Below are positions 48,370 to 61,899 of a DNA stretch of 64,000 nt, in pieces. Each line of letters begins with the position of its first letter. Within the stretch, counting starts at the first letter, position 1. Source of the stretch: Nocardia amamiensis (GTDB lineage: Bacteria > Actinomycetota > Actinomycetes > Mycobacteriales > Mycobacteriaceae). The notes under the pieces were generated by a model, which saw only the letters and a program-made list of their open reading frames with translations, did not search any database and was not told where the DNA came from. Made by a program: the position numbers and the translations under genes. The stretch is taken from contig NZ_JADLQX010000007.1 of assembly GCF_015477605.1 (NCBI RefSeq), positions 124,001 to 188,000 of the forward strand. Reading direction: 5' to 3'.

Positions 48370-49002
48370 GTGACTCAGTGGCTTCCACTCTTCGGTTCCC
48401 TCATCGTCGCCGTTGCGGCATTGGTCGGCGTGCTGCTCAACAACCGCACGAATCGTGCGGCGGTCAGCGCCGCGGACGAGCGGAACCGCGTCACACTCGA
48501 TGCCGCGCACCGGAATGTGGAGTTGACGAACGCGGCGGCGGAACGCCGGGAACACGACAAGTGGCGGCGGGAATCCGTTCTTAGCGCGGTCTCTTCCGTG
48601 CTGGCGATCTCCAGTGAGGTCCGGCAGCAGTTGATGCAGTGCGACCGATGGGCGGACGATGAGCTGGACCGGGTGGGCGAGGAGTTGCGCCAAACCATCG
48701 CCGAATCAGTCGGTTTCATCAGCAGCCTGCGCGTCGTGGCGCACCGGAAACTGCCCAATCGCTGTGCGGATCTGATGCGCACGCTCAGCGCGGCGCTGAA
48801 CATCACCTTGCAGCGCCGCGGCATCGAACTCGACGGCGAGGCCACCGGCGCGGAAATCTCGGAAATCCAAGCACTGTGGTCGCGGGCGATCGAGAACACG
48901 GTCGAGGAAGAACGCTCCGTGATCAGCGCGACGCGGATCGAACTCGAGATCAAGGTCTCCAGCGAACTCGCGCATGCCGCGCCCCAACCGGCCCTCGCCT
49001 GA
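48370..49002 (+). CDS. Membrane-anchored coiled-coil protein
   Basis: 210 aa from GTG. TM segment at residues 4-23, then long helices ('AADERNRVTLDAAHRNVEL' onward) typical of a coiled coil facing the cytoplasm. No domain recognised. Confidence 0.65.
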   Translation: MTQWLPLFGSLIVAVAALVGVLLNNRTNRAAVSAADERNRVTLDAAHRNVELTNAAAERREHDKWRRESVLSAVSSVLAISSEVRQQLMQCDRWADDELDRVGEELRQTIAESVGFISSLRVVAHRKLPNRCADLMRTLSAALNITLQRRGIELDGEATGAEISEIQALWSRAIENTVEEERSVISATRIELEIKVSSELAHAAPQPALA

Positions 49003-49035
49003 GCCTGGCCTTCGCGTGCGAAGACCGGCTCGTCT

Positions 49036-50409
49036 TCACAGTGCGGCGACGACTTCTTTCATGCCGGTGCGGAGCAGGTCGGCGTAGGCGTCGAGATCGG
49101 GTACGACCGCGGCGTCCGCGTGCACGGAGACGGTGACGGTGTCGCCGAGGCCGTGCACGCCATGGGTGAGGTGCATGACGGAGCCCAGAGCCGGGAAGCC
49201 CGCGGTGAACCGGACGTGGCCGCCGCCGAAGGAGAGGTCGGCGGGGCCGCGGTCGACGCTGGAGACGACGGTGTGACCCGCGATCGAGTCGGGGACGGTG
49301 TCGAGCGGATAGCGATCGATGTCGCGGCGCAGCAACGGGGCCGGGATGGTCGCGGTGACCCGATCCTGCGCGCACAACAGCGGGTGCTGAGCGCGCAGAC
49401 GTCGCTCGGCCAGCGCGGCGGCGATCTTGTCGGCGCGCAGACGCAGGTCCGGCTCGTCGATGAACAGGTCGACGCCAAGACTGCGGTAATTGTTGCGCGG
49501 GTGGATGCCACGCTCGGTGGACTCCGGCAAAGCCATCGGCACCTGTGCGCCAAGGCGCCGCACGGGTTCCGCCTGGTCGGCCAGATAGCGACCGAGCGCC
49601 GACGACACCGCCGTCAGCACGACAACGGTCACGGTGCGACCGGATACTCGCAGGTCTTCGGCCGAGAATACGAGCATCCGTACCGTATGCCGCGAGATCC
49701 CCTCGCCCACGGGCCGATTCACCGGGCTCGGCGGGAAGCCCGCTCCGGGTGGGGGAAGTTTGCCCGTCTCGGTCAACTTCGCGAGTTGCTGCTGCGCCCG
49801 AAAGGCCTGGTAACCCCGCACCGCGGTCGACGCCAGCCGAACCGGCATACGCAGCAGTCCCAGAGCCGAATCGACCAGTACACCGCCACCTCCAGGTACC
49901 AGCCCCGCCCGACGACCGTCCCGAAACGCGACATCCCCGTCCGGGGCGGACTCGCTGAACAGCGCACGCGCGATCGCCGAGGCCCGCCGTCCATCGGCAA
50001 GCGCATGCGACATCTGCAGCACCGCCACCAGCGCAGGACCGTTCCCCGGCCCTGGCGCATCGACGATCCCGCGGAACACATGCAATCGCCACGGACGCAC
50101 GGCGGCGTCGACCCCGGAGGCGAGTACATCGCCGAGCGCATCCAGCAGCCGCGGCCAATAAGGATCCGCCAGTTGGTGTTCCACGAATTGCTCGGCGGCG
50201 AATTCACAGGGCGTCCAGGACGGGTAATCGATGTCCGCGGGCAGTTCGCGCAGGCGCACCCGCAGGTCTGCGAGCCGTTCGCTGCGTTCGGCGACAGCGG
50301 CGCGCAGTTTTTCGGTCGATTGTCCAGAATCCGCGAAGCAATACAGCAGAAACAGATCGTTGCGCGTGCGTCTGGACAACCAGTACATCGTCGCGTCCTG
50401 CGGTGCCAT
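49036..50409 (-). CDS. WS/DGAT-like acyltransferase
   Basis: 457 aa from ATG 50409. Start '[20 protein letters not shown]', the active-site block is '[12 protein letters not shown]', where the usual first His of His-His-x3-Asp-Gly is replaced by Ser, and '[16 protein letters not shown]' stands for the family's Asn-x-x-Asn region. Wax ester/diacylglycerol synthases make storage lipids or mycobacterial-type acyl esters. The substitution keeps the second, catalytic His. Divergent from qcrB. Confidence 0.75.
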   Translation of the reverse strand: MAPQDATMYWLSRRTRNDLFLLYCFADSGQSTEKLRAAVAERSERLADLRVRLRELPADIDYPSWTPCEFAAEQFVEHQLADPYWPRLLDALGDVLASGVDAAVRPWRLHVFRGIVDAPGPGNGPALVAVLQMSHALADGRRASAIARALFSESAPDGDVAFRDGRRAGLVPGGGGVLVDSALGLLRMPVRLASTAVRGYQAFRAQQQLAKLTETGKLPPPGAGFPPSPVNRPVGEGISRHTVRMLVFSAEDLRVSGRTVTVVVLTAVSSALGRYLADQAEPVRRLGAQVPMALPESTERGIHPRNNYRSLGVDLFIDEPDLRLRADKIAAALAERRLRAQHPLLCAQDRVTATIPAPLLRRDIDRYPLDTVPDSIAGHTVVSSVDRGPADLSFGGGHVRFTAGFPALGSVMHLTHGVHGLGDTVTVSVHADAAVVPDLDAYADLLRTGMKEVVAAL

Positions 50410-50585
50410 CGCGCTCACAAGTAAAACGATATCGACTCGGTTGTGACCACACCGGCAAACCCGGAGTAGGAGTGGACGATCTTGTTCCACAACCGGCCGG
50501 AAAACCTTATCGATTCCGCCGCAAAGCTCTGCTACCGTCTGTAGTAGGAACAGATACCACTCTCACCCAGGGCGGGGTGTCGGCC
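50410..50585. promoter_or_regulatory. Divergent promoter region of WS/DGAT and qcrB
   Basis: About 175 bp between the two starts. It should carry both promoters, including TACCGT/TAGTAGGA-type AT-richer bases near 50533-50549 upstream of qcrB. No clear operator. Confidence 0.4.
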
Positions 50586-52226
50586 ATGGCTACAGATCTA
50601 GCTCGCACAATCGCTACGCAAGCCCATGAGGCGGACGAGCGGTACAAGGGCGCCGCGTTCATGAAGCGCTCCATCAACAAGGTCTTCCCGACACATTGGT
50701 CGTTCCTGCTCGGTGAGATCGCGCTCTACAGCTTCATCATCCTGCTGCTGTCCGGTGTGTATCTGACGTTGTTTTTCGACCCCTCCATGGCGGAGGTGGT
50801 CTACGACGGTTCGTACCAGCCACTCCGCGGCGTGACGATGTCGCGGGCGTACGAGACGGCGCTGAACATCTCCTTCGAGGTGCGCGGCGGTCTGTTCGTC
50901 CGCCAGGTGCACCACTGGGCGGCGCTGCTGTTCGCGGCGTCGATCATCGTGCATCTGTTCCGGATCTTCTTCACCGGCGCGTTCCGCAAACCCAGGGAAG
51001 CAAACTGGGTGATGGGCTCGCTGCTGCTGATCCTGGCGATGTTCGAAGGCTTCTTCGGCTACTCGCTGCCCGACGACCTGCTGTCGGGCACCGGCCTGCG
51101 GGCGGCGTTCTCCGGCATCACGATCTCGATTCCGATCATCGGTACGTGGATGCACTGGCTGATGTTCGGCGGCGACTTCCCGGGCGACATCATCATCCCG
51201 CGCCTGTACATCGCGCACGTGCTGCTGTTCCCCGGAATCATCCTGGCGCTGATCGCCGCCCACATCGCGTTGGTGTGGTACCAGAAGCACACCCAGTTCC
51301 CCGGCCCGGGCCGCACCGAGAACAACGTGGTCGGCGCCCGCATCGTGCCCGTGTTCGCCGCGGACCAGGGCGCGTTCTTCGCCTTCACCCTCGGCATCGT
51401 CGGCATCCTGGGTGGCCTCTTCCAGATCAACCCGATCTGGAACCTCGGGCCCTACAACCCCTCGCAGGTGTCGGCGGGCTCGCAGCCGGACTTCTACATG
51501 ATGTGGACCGACGGCATGGCCCGGTTGATGCCGCCATGGGAGATATACATCGGTAACTACACCGTGCCCGCGGTGTTCTGGGTCGCGGTGATCATGACCT
51601 TGGTATTCGTCCTGCTCATCGCCTACCCGTGGATCGAGAAACGGCTGACCGGCGACCGGGCCCCGCACCACAACCTGCTGCAGCGCCCCCGTGACGTGCC
51701 GGTCCGCACCGCGATCGGCGCGATGGCGATCGCGTTCTACGTGGTACTGACGCTGTCCTGCGTGAACGACATCATCGCCTACAAGTTCGACATCTCGCTG
51801 AACGCGACGACTTGGGTGGGGCGGATCGGGCTTCTGCTCGGGCCGCCGTTGGCCTACTTGCTCGCCTACCGCATCTGCCTCGGCTTGCAGCGCAGCGACC
51901 GCGCGGTGCTGGAGCACGGCGTGGAGACCGGTGTGATCAAGCGATTGCCGCACGGCGAGTACATCGAGATCCATCAGCCGCTCGGCCCGGTGGACGAGCA
52001 CGGTCACCCGATTCCGCTGGAGTACCAGGGCGCCCCGGTCCCGAAGAAGATGAGCAAGCTCGGCGCCGCCGGCAAGCCGGGTACCGGCAGCTTCCTGCGC
52101 GCGGACCCGCGCCAAGAGAGCCAGCGGCACTTCGCGACCGAACACGAAGAGGAACGCAAGCAGCTCGCCGTGCTGCGCAAGGTCCAAGAGCGGTCGAATG
52201 GCAGCGGAAACGGATCCGCCCATTGA
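50586..52226 (+). CDS. qcrB: Menaquinol-cytochrome c reductase cytochrome b subunit
   Basis: 546 aa from ATG, the normal actinobacterial length. Haem-ligand His in '[20 protein letters not shown]' and '[20 protein letters not shown]'; Qo-side '[17 protein letters not shown]'. C-terminal '[18 protein letters not shown]' is the actinobacterial extension. Normally qcrB follows ctaE-qcrC-qcrA; here neither is present, the neighbour is a divergent acyltransferase. So it is either displaced or a second qcrB copy. Confidence 0.9.
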   Translation: MATDLARTIATQAHEADERYKGAAFMKRSINKVFPTHWSFLLGEIALYSFIILLLSGVYLTLFFDPSMAEVVYDGSYQPLRGVTMSRAYETALNISFEVRGGLFVRQVHHWAALLFAASIIVHLFRIFFTGAFRKPREANWVMGSLLLILAMFEGFFGYSLPDDLLSGTGLRAAFSGITISIPIIGTWMHWLMFGGDFPGDIIIPRLYIAHVLLFPGIILALIAAHIALVWYQKHTQFPGPGRTENNVVGARIVPVFAADQGAFFAFTLGIVGILGGLFQINPIWNLGPYNPSQVSAGSQPDFYMMWTDGMARLMPPWEIYIGNYTVPAVFWVAVIMTLVFVLLIAYPWIEKRLTGDRAPHHNLLQRPRDVPVRTAIGAMAIAFYVVLTLSCVNDIIAYKFDISLNATTWVGRIGLLLGPPLAYLLAYRICLGLQRSDRAVLEHGVETGVIKRLPHGEYIEIHQPLGPVDEHGHPIPLEYQGAPVPKKMSKLGAAGKPGTGSFLRADPRQESQRHFATEHEEERKQLAVLRKVQERSNGSGNGSAH

Positions 52227-52264
52227 TGACCGGACGGCGAAAGTCGTCCACGGAAAACCGCGAA

Positions 52265-52291
52265 GGCCCCGAGTCCATGCGACCCGGGGCC
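52265..52291. terminator. Terminator between qcrB and DUF397 gene
   Basis: GGCCCCG/CGGGGCC stem with a 13-nt loop, between convergent genes; serves qcrB and probably both. Confidence 0.65.
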
Positions 52292-52324
52292 CGCTTTGCC
52301 TGGCTCAGGCTGCTCCAGTGCGGT

Positions 52325-52534
52325 TTATCCGCGCCGGAACTCCCCCGCCGAGAGGCCCACTAGGAACGCATCCCACTCGCCCGGCACGAAGGCCAGGACC
52401 GGACCACATCCGTTGTCCTTGGTGTCACGAACCGCGACATTGCCGTCCCCGAGGAAAGCGACTTCTACGCAGTTCCCATCCGGGCCGCTGTATGTGCTCT
52501 TGCGCCACACAGCGCCCGCCCAATCAACTTCCAC
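52325..52534 (-). CDS. DUF397 protein
   Basis: 69 aa from GTG 52534, AAGGAG 8 nt upstream. 'WRKSTYSGPDGNCVEVAF', 'VAVRDTKDNGCGPVLAF' and 'WDAFLVGLSAGEF' define DUF397. These usually accompany an XRE/DUF5753 regulator (WhiJ/AbaA-like developmental systems); no such gene is next to it, so it is an orphan. Confidence 0.9.
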   Translation of the reverse strand: MEVDWAGAVWRKSTYSGPDGNCVEVAFLGDGNVAVRDTKDNGCGPVLAFVPGEWDAFLVGLSAGEFRRG

Positions 52535-52950
52535 GGTACTAGCTCCTTTGCTGCGTCGAGAGCGAGATAGATTTCTCCTGACATTGTTCCAGCTAGCCTC
52601 GGCACTCGGCTGAAAGCCGAATCCCGCAGTGCACCCTTGGTAGAGCGCACTTTCCCGGTGCGTCGATATAGCACATGGAGTTCGAGAGGAAATTAACCTC
52701 GCGCGGGGCCTCTCCCCGCGGGCCAACACTAGCAGGTCCATCGAAAGTTTGCCCGTCTCTTGCCTATTCAATCAGCGCAGCCACACACGTTTGCGAAGGA
52801 AGGAAGTTGCGGGAACATTGCCAGGCGCTGGCATTCATTCTTCGCACTGGCGTACCACAATCTTTTTGACGGATGTGATTGCTCTGTTATCGGCCGACAA
52901 TTCGGCGACCGCCGCGGCCGGCGTCGACGGCGCCGCCGCGGCCGTGCATC
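52535..52950. other. Region without a gene
   Basis: About 415 bp, AT-richer than average. Contains small hairpins (CGCGGGG/CCCCGCG near 52711-52729) but no gene supported on either strand. Confidence 0.4.
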
Positions 52951-52959
52951 ATGGAGCCT

Positions 52960-53442
52960 ATGGTCGAACGCGATCGCGACGTCGCAGGTCGCGCCCGTAA
53001 CGCTCGTCCGCGCGACCGCCTCGGGCGCCCACTGCCGCCGGGCAGCGCCGGAGTCGCCCGAATTCCGGATGATCTAGATCTGCCACCCCAGCAAACCTTG
53101 ACCTTCGCCCAGCAACTGCTGGACGACGGACTAGCATTCAATGCACATGAGGTTTTAGAGGCCGCATGGAAGAGCGGACCGTTCGCCGAGCGGATGCTGT
53201 GGCAGGCGCTGGCGCAGTTCGCTGTCGGTCTGACCCACATACAACGTGGAAATCCCAAAGGCGCGCGTACACTCCTCGCCCGCGCGGTGTCCCGTTTGAC
53301 CGCCTATACCCCGGAAAAAGATAGCGTTCCCTACGGTATCGACCGCGCCGGACTGATCGCCCACGCGGAATCTCTGCTCGCGGCGCTGGAGGCCGGCGAA
53401 GAACTGTCGGAGGCCGACCTGAGGCCGCGGCTGCGTGGCTGA
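52960..53442 (+). CDS. DUF309 protein
   Basis: 160 aa (ATG 52960; 52951 also possible). Basic N-terminus, then the DUF309 helices 'GLAFNAHEVLEAAWKSGPF' and 'LWQALAQFAVGLTHIQRGN', with conserved His and Glu. Unknown function, often next to tRNA genes or synthetases. Confidence 0.8.
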   Translation: MVERDRDVAGRARNARPRDRLGRPLPPGSAGVARIPDDLDLPPQQTLTFAQQLLDDGLAFNAHEVLEAAWKSGPFAERMLWQALAQFAVGLTHIQRGNPKGARTLLARAVSRLTAYTPEKDSVPYGIDRAGLIAHAESLLAALEAGEELSEADLRPRLRG

Positions 53443-53498
53443 TCGCCTCGCTCCTACCATGGCAGGAGTGCGCACCTCCTCGTTTACCAGCCGAGCCC

Positions 53499-54416
53499 GT
53501 GGCTGACCCGGGCGCGGGCCGGTACGCGCCGAGCCCATCCGGTGACCTGCACCTGGGAAATCTCCGCACGGCACTGCTCGCCTGGGCGTTCGCCCGCTCC
53601 ACCGGCCGCCGCTTCGTGGTCCGGATCGATGATCTGGATCGGGTGCGTCCCGGCGCCGAGCGGCGGCAACTGGAAGACCTCGCCGCGATCGGCGTGGACT
53701 GGGACGGCCCCGTGGTACGCCAGTCCGAACGGCTGCCGCTCTACGAGGCGGCCATCGACCGCCTCACCGCAGGCGGACTCACCTACGAATGTTATTGCAC
53801 CCGAAGGGAAATTCAGAAGGCGGCGACAGCGCCGCACGGGCCGATGGGCGCCTATCCCGGCACCTGCCGCGGGTTGAGCGCGTCCGAGCGCACCCGCCTG
53901 CGCGCCGAGGGCCGCCCTGCCGCGCTGCGCCTGCGCGCGACGGCCACCGAATTCGAGGTGAACGACGACCTGCACGGCCGCTACCGCGGCCCGGTCGACG
54001 ACGTGGTGCTGCGCCGCGGCGACGGCGTCCCGGCCTACAACCTCGCGGTTGTGGTGGACGACGCGGCACTGGGCGTCGACCAGGTGGTGCGCGGCGACGA
54101 TCTGCTGCCGTCGACACCGCGACAGGCATACCTCGCGACGCTGCTCGGCCTTCCGGTGCCGCGGTACGCCCACGTGCCGCTGGTGCTCAACCCGGAGGGA
54201 CGGCGGCTGGCGAAACGGGATGGCGCCGTGACGCTTACCGACCGACAGGAACTCGGCAACACGCCCGAGGAAGTCGTCGCGGCACTCGCCGCTTCGCTCG
54301 GCTACACCGCGACCTCGTCCTCCGAGCTACTTTCGCATTTCGACCCGCTATTACTACCCCGCGAACCGTGGACACTCGACGTGAATGGGTTGTTGCAACA
54401 CAGCGGATGTCCGTAA
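53499..54416 (+). CDS. gluQ: Glutamyl-Q tRNA(Asp) synthetase
   Basis: 305 aa from GTG. Class I signature 'YAPSPSGDLHLGNLRTALL' (HIGH-like His-Leu-Gly-Asn) and KMSKS-like 'RRLAKRDGAV'. Zn-site Cys in 'CYCTRREI' and 'YPGTCRGL'. Lacks the anticodon domain of GluRS. It attaches Glu to the queuosine base of tRNA-Asp, so it fits with the Q transporter and Tgt nearby. Confidence 0.85.
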   Translation: MADPGAGRYAPSPSGDLHLGNLRTALLAWAFARSTGRRFVVRIDDLDRVRPGAERRQLEDLAAIGVDWDGPVVRQSERLPLYEAAIDRLTAGGLTYECYCTRREIQKAATAPHGPMGAYPGTCRGLSASERTRLRAEGRPAALRLRATATEFEVNDDLHGRYRGPVDDVVLRRGDGVPAYNLAVVVDDAALGVDQVVRGDDLLPSTPRQAYLATLLGLPVPRYAHVPLVLNPEGRRLAKRDGAVTLTDRQELGNTPEEVVAALAASLGYTATSSSELLSHFDPLLLPREPWTLDVNGLLQHSGCP

Positions 54417-54463
54417 CGTACGCACTGGTCCAACTACTGATCAATCGACGAGGACAAATAACT

Positions 54464-55174
54464 ATGACAAGCGGTGGGTACGACCCCAACCAGTATCCGC
54501 AGGGCGGGCAGCCGTATGGGCAGCCGTACCCGCAGGGTGGCGACCAGTACGGTCAGCCCCAGTATGGACAGCAGCCGCAGTACGGCCAGCAGCAACAGCC
54601 GCCGCAGTACGGCCAGCAGCCCCAGTACGGCCAGCAGCAGCAGCCGCAGTACGGCCAGCAGCCCCAGTACGGCCAGCAGCAGCAGCCGCAGTACGGGCAG
54701 GAGCCCTACGGCCAGTACCCGCAGCAGCCTGGTTTCAACAACTACGGCGGTCAGCCGGGTGACCTCGGCACCCGCATCGGTGCCCGCGTTATCGACGCGA
54801 TCATCCTGCTGATCCCCTACTTCATCCTGTACGCCCTGGTCAGCGACTCCTTCGGCCTGACCATCGGGCTCAGCCTGGTCTGGACCCTGGTGCAGCTCGG
54901 CTACTTCGTCGGCCTGGAGACCTCGCAGGGCGCCACGCTCGGCAAGAAGATCCTCGGCCTGAAGGTGGTCGCACCCGGCGGCGCGGGCAATGTGGACCCG
55001 GTCACCTCGCTGAAGCGCAACCTGTTCATCGCGGCGAACATCATTCCGTGCGTCGGCGGCCTCGTGTCGCTGGGTCTGGTGATCTACATCATGATCACCA
55101 TCTCCCAGGACCCGAACAAGCAGGGCTGGCACGACAAGTTCGCCGGCGGCACCCAGGTCGTCAAGGCCTCGTAA
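54464..55174 (+). CDS. RDD-family membrane protein with Gln/Tyr repeats
   Basis: 236 aa from ATG, GAGGAC 9 nt upstream. Residues 1-95 are made of 'QYGQQPQYGQQQQP' type repeats (14-residue units, DNA repeats 54545-54700), a disordered cytoplasmic arm. Then three TM segments with Arg/Asp-Asp-like 'GTRIGARVIDAIILLI' of the RDD family. Function unknown, perhaps transport or membrane organisation. Confidence 0.8.
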   Translation: MTSGGYDPNQYPQGGQPYGQPYPQGGDQYGQPQYGQQPQYGQQQQPPQYGQQPQYGQQQQPQYGQQPQYGQQQQPQYGQEPYGQYPQQPGFNNYGGQPGDLGTRIGARVIDAIILLIPYFILYALVSDSFGLTIGLSLVWTLVQLGYFVGLETSQGATLGKKILGLKVVAPGGAGNVDPVTSLKRNLFIAANIIPCVGGLVSLGLVIYIMITISQDPNKQGWHDKFAGGTQVVKAS

Positions 55175-55189
55175 GTCGTCCGAAATGCG

Positions 55190-55226
55190 CAGGGGCGCAC
55201 CCGTTCGGGTGCGCCCCTGCTGCTTT
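55190..55226. terminator. Bidirectional terminator
   Basis: Perfect 14-bp stem CAGGGGCGCACCCG/CGGGTGCGCCCCTG with TT loop, followed by TGCTTTT. Lies between convergent RDD and DUF4190 genes. Confidence 0.85.
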
Positions 55227-55240
55227 TCCCAGCCCGGCGA

Positions 55241-55756
55241 CTACGCGCTGGAGAACCCGACGACGATCACGACGATGAAATACAGCAAGCCCAGCACGAA
55301 CGCGCCGACACCGATCCAGATGCCCGCTAGCGCCATCCCGCGCCCCTCTTGGCCGGACTGCTTGATCTGATTCAGCGCGACCACGCCGAGGATGACGCCG
55401 ATGATCGAGCCGAGCCCGCAGGTGACGAACCCGACCAGCGACGAGATCAGCGCGCCGATCGCGACGCCGTTGGTGCCCTGCACCGGAGCGCCGTAGGGCT
55501 GGTAAGGGCTCTGGTAGCCGTAATTCGGCTGCGGATACGGCTGCGCGGGCTGCTGGTAAGACGGGTACTGCGCTTGTGGCGGCGGCGTCATCGGCTGCGA
55601 CGGCGGCTGCACCGGGTACTGCGGCGCCGACGGATAACCCGACGGCTGCTCGGCGCTCGGGTACTGCGGCAGCGAACTCTGCCCAGCGGACTCCGGCGAC
55701 ACGCCTTGGCCGCCGTACTGCTTCCACCACTCGTCGGAGTCCCCGGGATTCGTCAT
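55241..55756 (-). CDS. DUF4190-type membrane protein with Pro/Tyr/Gln N-terminus
   Basis: 171 aa from ATG. Residues 1-92 Pro/Gln/Tyr-rich and disordered, then two TM helices ('GALISSLVGFVTCGLGSIIG' and 'GIWIGVGAFVLGLLYFI') with 'VALNQIKQSGQEGRGMALAG', the DUF4190 linker. Function unknown; similar N-terminal style to the RDD neighbour. Confidence 0.75.
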   Translation of the reverse strand: MTNPGDSDEWWKQYGGQGVSPESAGQSSLPQYPSAEQPSGYPSAPQYPVQPPSQPMTPPPQAQYPSYQQPAQPYPQPNYGYQSPYQPYGAPVQGTNGVAIGALISSLVGFVTCGLGSIIGVILGVVALNQIKQSGQEGRGMALAGIWIGVGAFVLGLLYFIVVIVVGFSSA

Positions 55757-55788
55757 TGCTACAGCGTATTCCACAACCTGGTTTGATG

Positions 55789-56565
55789 ATGCGGGTGAGT
55801 GAGTCGAATACCACTGAAGAACACGGGCCTGGGCGCCCCGCGTCGAACCATGCGGCATTTGCCCAGGTGGCGCGGGGGTACTACGCACCGATCGTGGCCC
55901 TGTTCACCGCGACGCTGATCATTTCCAACATCTGTGCCACCAAGGGGGTGGAGTTCCTCGGCGATCACTCGGTGTCGCTGGGTCCGCTGCAAATCCTGCC
56001 CATCGCCACCGACGGAGCCTTCTTCCTGTTCCCGCTGGCCTACATCCTCGGCGACGTGCTGAGCGAGGTGTACGGCTTCCGTGCCACGCGGCGCGCGGTC
56101 TACTACGGCTTCGCCGCCCTGCTGCTGACGGTCGCCTGCTTCGCCATCGCGATCCGGCTGCCCGCCGCCGGCTTCTACGAGAACCAGGAGGCGTTCCGGA
56201 CGGTTCTCGGGACGACGCCCCGGCTCGTCATCGCAGGCTTGGCCGGATACTTCGTCGGACAGTTACTGAATTCCGCGACACTGGTGCTGATCAAGGAGCG
56301 GACCAAGGAGAAGTATCTGTGGGCCAGGCTGATCGGATCGACCATCGTCGGCGAGTTCGCGGACACGCTGATCTTCTGCTCGATCGCCGCGGCCGCCATC
56401 GGCATCGACACCTGGCAGCAGTTCGTGAACTACGTGATCGTCGGCTTCCTCTGGAAGACCATTGTCGAAATACTGGTGCTTCCGATCACCTATCGCGTGA
56501 TCGCGTTCCTGAAGAAGCGCGAACCTACTTACGCCCCAATGCAAATCGCGCCGCTGCAAGCCTGA
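55789..56565 (+). CDS. Queuosine precursor transporter (YhhQ/VUT family)
   Basis: 258 aa, ATG 55789 (55786 or GTG 55795 possible). Six hydrophobic helices; 'LFTATLIISNICATKGVEF', 'FPLAYILGDVLSEVYGFRAT' and 'GEFADTLIFCSIAAAAIG' are YhhQ motifs. Imports preQ0, preQ1 or queuine. Two genes from tgt, on the opposite strand. Confidence 0.85.
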   Translation: MRVSESNTTEEHGPGRPASNHAAFAQVARGYYAPIVALFTATLIISNICATKGVEFLGDHSVSLGPLQILPIATDGAFFLFPLAYILGDVLSEVYGFRATRRAVYYGFAALLLTVACFAIAIRLPAAGFYENQEAFRTVLGTTPRLVIAGLAGYFVGQLLNSATLVLIKERTKEKYLWARLIGSTIVGEFADTLIFCSIAAAAIGIDTWQQFVNYVIVGFLWKTIVEILVLPITYRVIAFLKKREPTYAPMQIAPLQA

Positions 56566-56600
56566 GTTCTGTTTGTTTTGCAGTGCCTGCGGCGCTGCGT

Positions 56601-56695
56601 GTTCGCGGCCCCCTTATGGCTTGTGTCCGAGCGACCGCCGCTTGCGACTTCGTCGCTTGCGCGTCGGCCAGTCGGACACAAGCCGGGCCGCGAAC
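56601..56695. repeat. Long inverted repeat (about 95 nt) after the queuosine transporter
   Basis: Outer arms GTTCGCGGCCC/GGGCCGCGAAC and inner arms GGCTTGTGTCCGA/TCGGACACAAGCC enclose a third palindromic core with GCGAC/GTCGC. The whole can fold into one long hairpin. It lies in a 320-bp gap between the transporter and tgt that shows no gene. No T-run, so more like a REP/BIME element or cruciform than a simple terminator. Confidence 0.7.
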
Positions 56696-56888
56696 GGTGA
56701 GTGCTCGATCTCGCTTCGCTCGAAACGCGGAGTTGGGCCGGCGTTGTTGCGTAGAAGGTCAAGTGCGGCACCTGGCGGTTTGCTCGCCCGGCTACGGCCG
56801 AGCCGCTGGTCAGGTCTTGCTTCGTTAGAAAAGCCGGAGTGGGGCATGCGGACAGCGCCGGTCGATCGATGTTCGCAGCCGGTGCAGA

Positions 56889-60086
<3,198 letters not shown>

Positions 60087-60090
<4 letters not shown>

Positions 60091-61820
60091 CGCGCCTCCT
60101 CGGCACTCAGCTGCGATTCGACGATCTCCCGGTACTCCGAGCAGTCCCGGATCAGCTGCTCATGCGTGCCGATGCCCGCCATCGCGCCGTCCTCGAGCAC
60201 CACGATCTGATCGGCGTCCCGGATGGTGGCGATGCGCTGGGCCACGATGAGCACCGAGGCGTCGGCGGTCTCGGGTTTCAGCGCCTCCCGGAGCCTGGCG
60301 TCGGTGGCGACGTCGAGTGCGGAGAACGAGTCGTCGAACAGGTACACCCTCGGCTTCTTCACCAGCGCCCGCGCGATGGCGAGCCGTTGACGCTGGCCAC
60401 CGGAGACTGTCGTCCCGCCTTGCGCGACCGGCGTCTGCAGCCCGTGCGGCATCTCCCGTACGAAATCGGCGGCCTGCGCGATTTCCAGGGCGCGCCACAG
60501 CTCCTCGTCGGTGGCGTCCGGATTGCCATAGCGCAGATTGCTCGCGATCGTTCCGGAGAACAGGTACGCCTTCTGCGGCACGAGCCCGATCTGCGAGCGC
60601 AAGAGCTCGAGATCGATGTGACGGACGTCGGTGCCGCCCACGTAGACCGCGCCGTCGGTGACGTCCATCAGCCGGGGAACGAGGTTGACCAATGTGGTCT
60701 TGCCCGAACCGGTGGAACCCACGATCGCGGTGGTGGTGCCCGGCCGCATCTGGAACCGAATGGCTTTCAGCACCGGCTTCTCCGCGCCCGGGAAGGCGAA
60801 TTCGGCGAACTGGAAGTCCACAACGGCCGGGTCGTCGGTGAACGGCTGCGGCAGTCGCGGCGGATGGACCGAGGATTCGGTGTCCAGCACCTCGCCGATC
60901 CGGTCGGCGGAAACCGCGGCGCGGGGCGCCATCATGGCCAGGAACGAGGCCATCATCACCGCCATCAGGATCTGCATGATGTAGGACAGCAGCGCGGTGA
61001 GCGAGCCGATCTGCATATGCCCGGCGTCGATCTCGCGTCCGCCGAACCAGATCACCGCGACGGCGGTGACATTGCTGATCAGCATCACGGTCGGGAACAT
61101 CAGCGCCATCAACCGGCCGACGCGCAGCGCGGTGTCGGTCAGTTCGGTGTTGGCCAAGCCGAATCGCCAGGTCTCCTGCCGCTCCCGCACGAAGGCCCGC
61201 ACCACGCGGATACCGGTGATCTGCTCGCGCAGCACCCGATTCACCTCGTCGATCCTGGCCTGCATGTCGCGGAAGCCGGGCACCATCTTGGAGATCAGCA
61301 CGGCCATGGACAGACCCAATGCGGGCACCGCGATCAACAGCAGCCAGGACAGGCCGAGATCCTCGCGCAACGCCATGACGATGCCGCCGACGCACATGAT
61401 CGGCGCCATCACCAGGATGGTCGCCGACATCACGACGAGCAGCTGAACCTGCTGAATATCGTTGGTATTGCGGGTGATCAGCGAGGGCGCGCCGAACAGC
61501 CCCACTTCGCGGGCGGAGAACGTGCCGACGCGGTGCAGCACCGCGCCGCGCAGATCCCGGCCCGCGCCCATCGCCGCCTGCGCGCCGAGATAGACCGAGG
61601 CGGCCGAGGCGACGATCTGCACGCCGGTCACGGCGAGCATCCACACACCGGTGGTCCAGATGTAGCCGAGATCACCTTTGGTCACGCCGTTGTCGATCAG
61701 ATCCGCGTTCAGGCTCGGCAGGTACAGCATCGCGATGACGGAAATCAGCTGCAGTCCAACGACCCCCGCCAGCTGGGAGCGGTAGGGTTGCAGATACGTG
61801 CGGAGCAGTCTGATCAGCAT
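60087..61820 (-). CDS. ABC exporter half, first subunit
   Basis: 577 aa. Six TM helices, NBD with Walker A 'GSTGSGKTTL', signature 'TVSGGQRQR', and 'VYLFDDSFSALDVATD': the Walker B Glu is replaced by Asp-Ser, marking the degenerate catalytic site usual in one half of heterodimeric exporters. Functions with the 58186 product. Confidence 0.85.
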
Positions 61821-61899
61821 GATGAATCGCAGGCTACCGGCAATCGGCGCGATGCGTCGCGGGGTTTCCTGACCAGCATGAATGCCCTTCCGTCCAGCG

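Noticed and set aside
54545..54700. Tandem repeat as a mobile or CRISPR-like element
   Set aside because: It is the in-frame Gln/Tyr repeat of the RDD protein.
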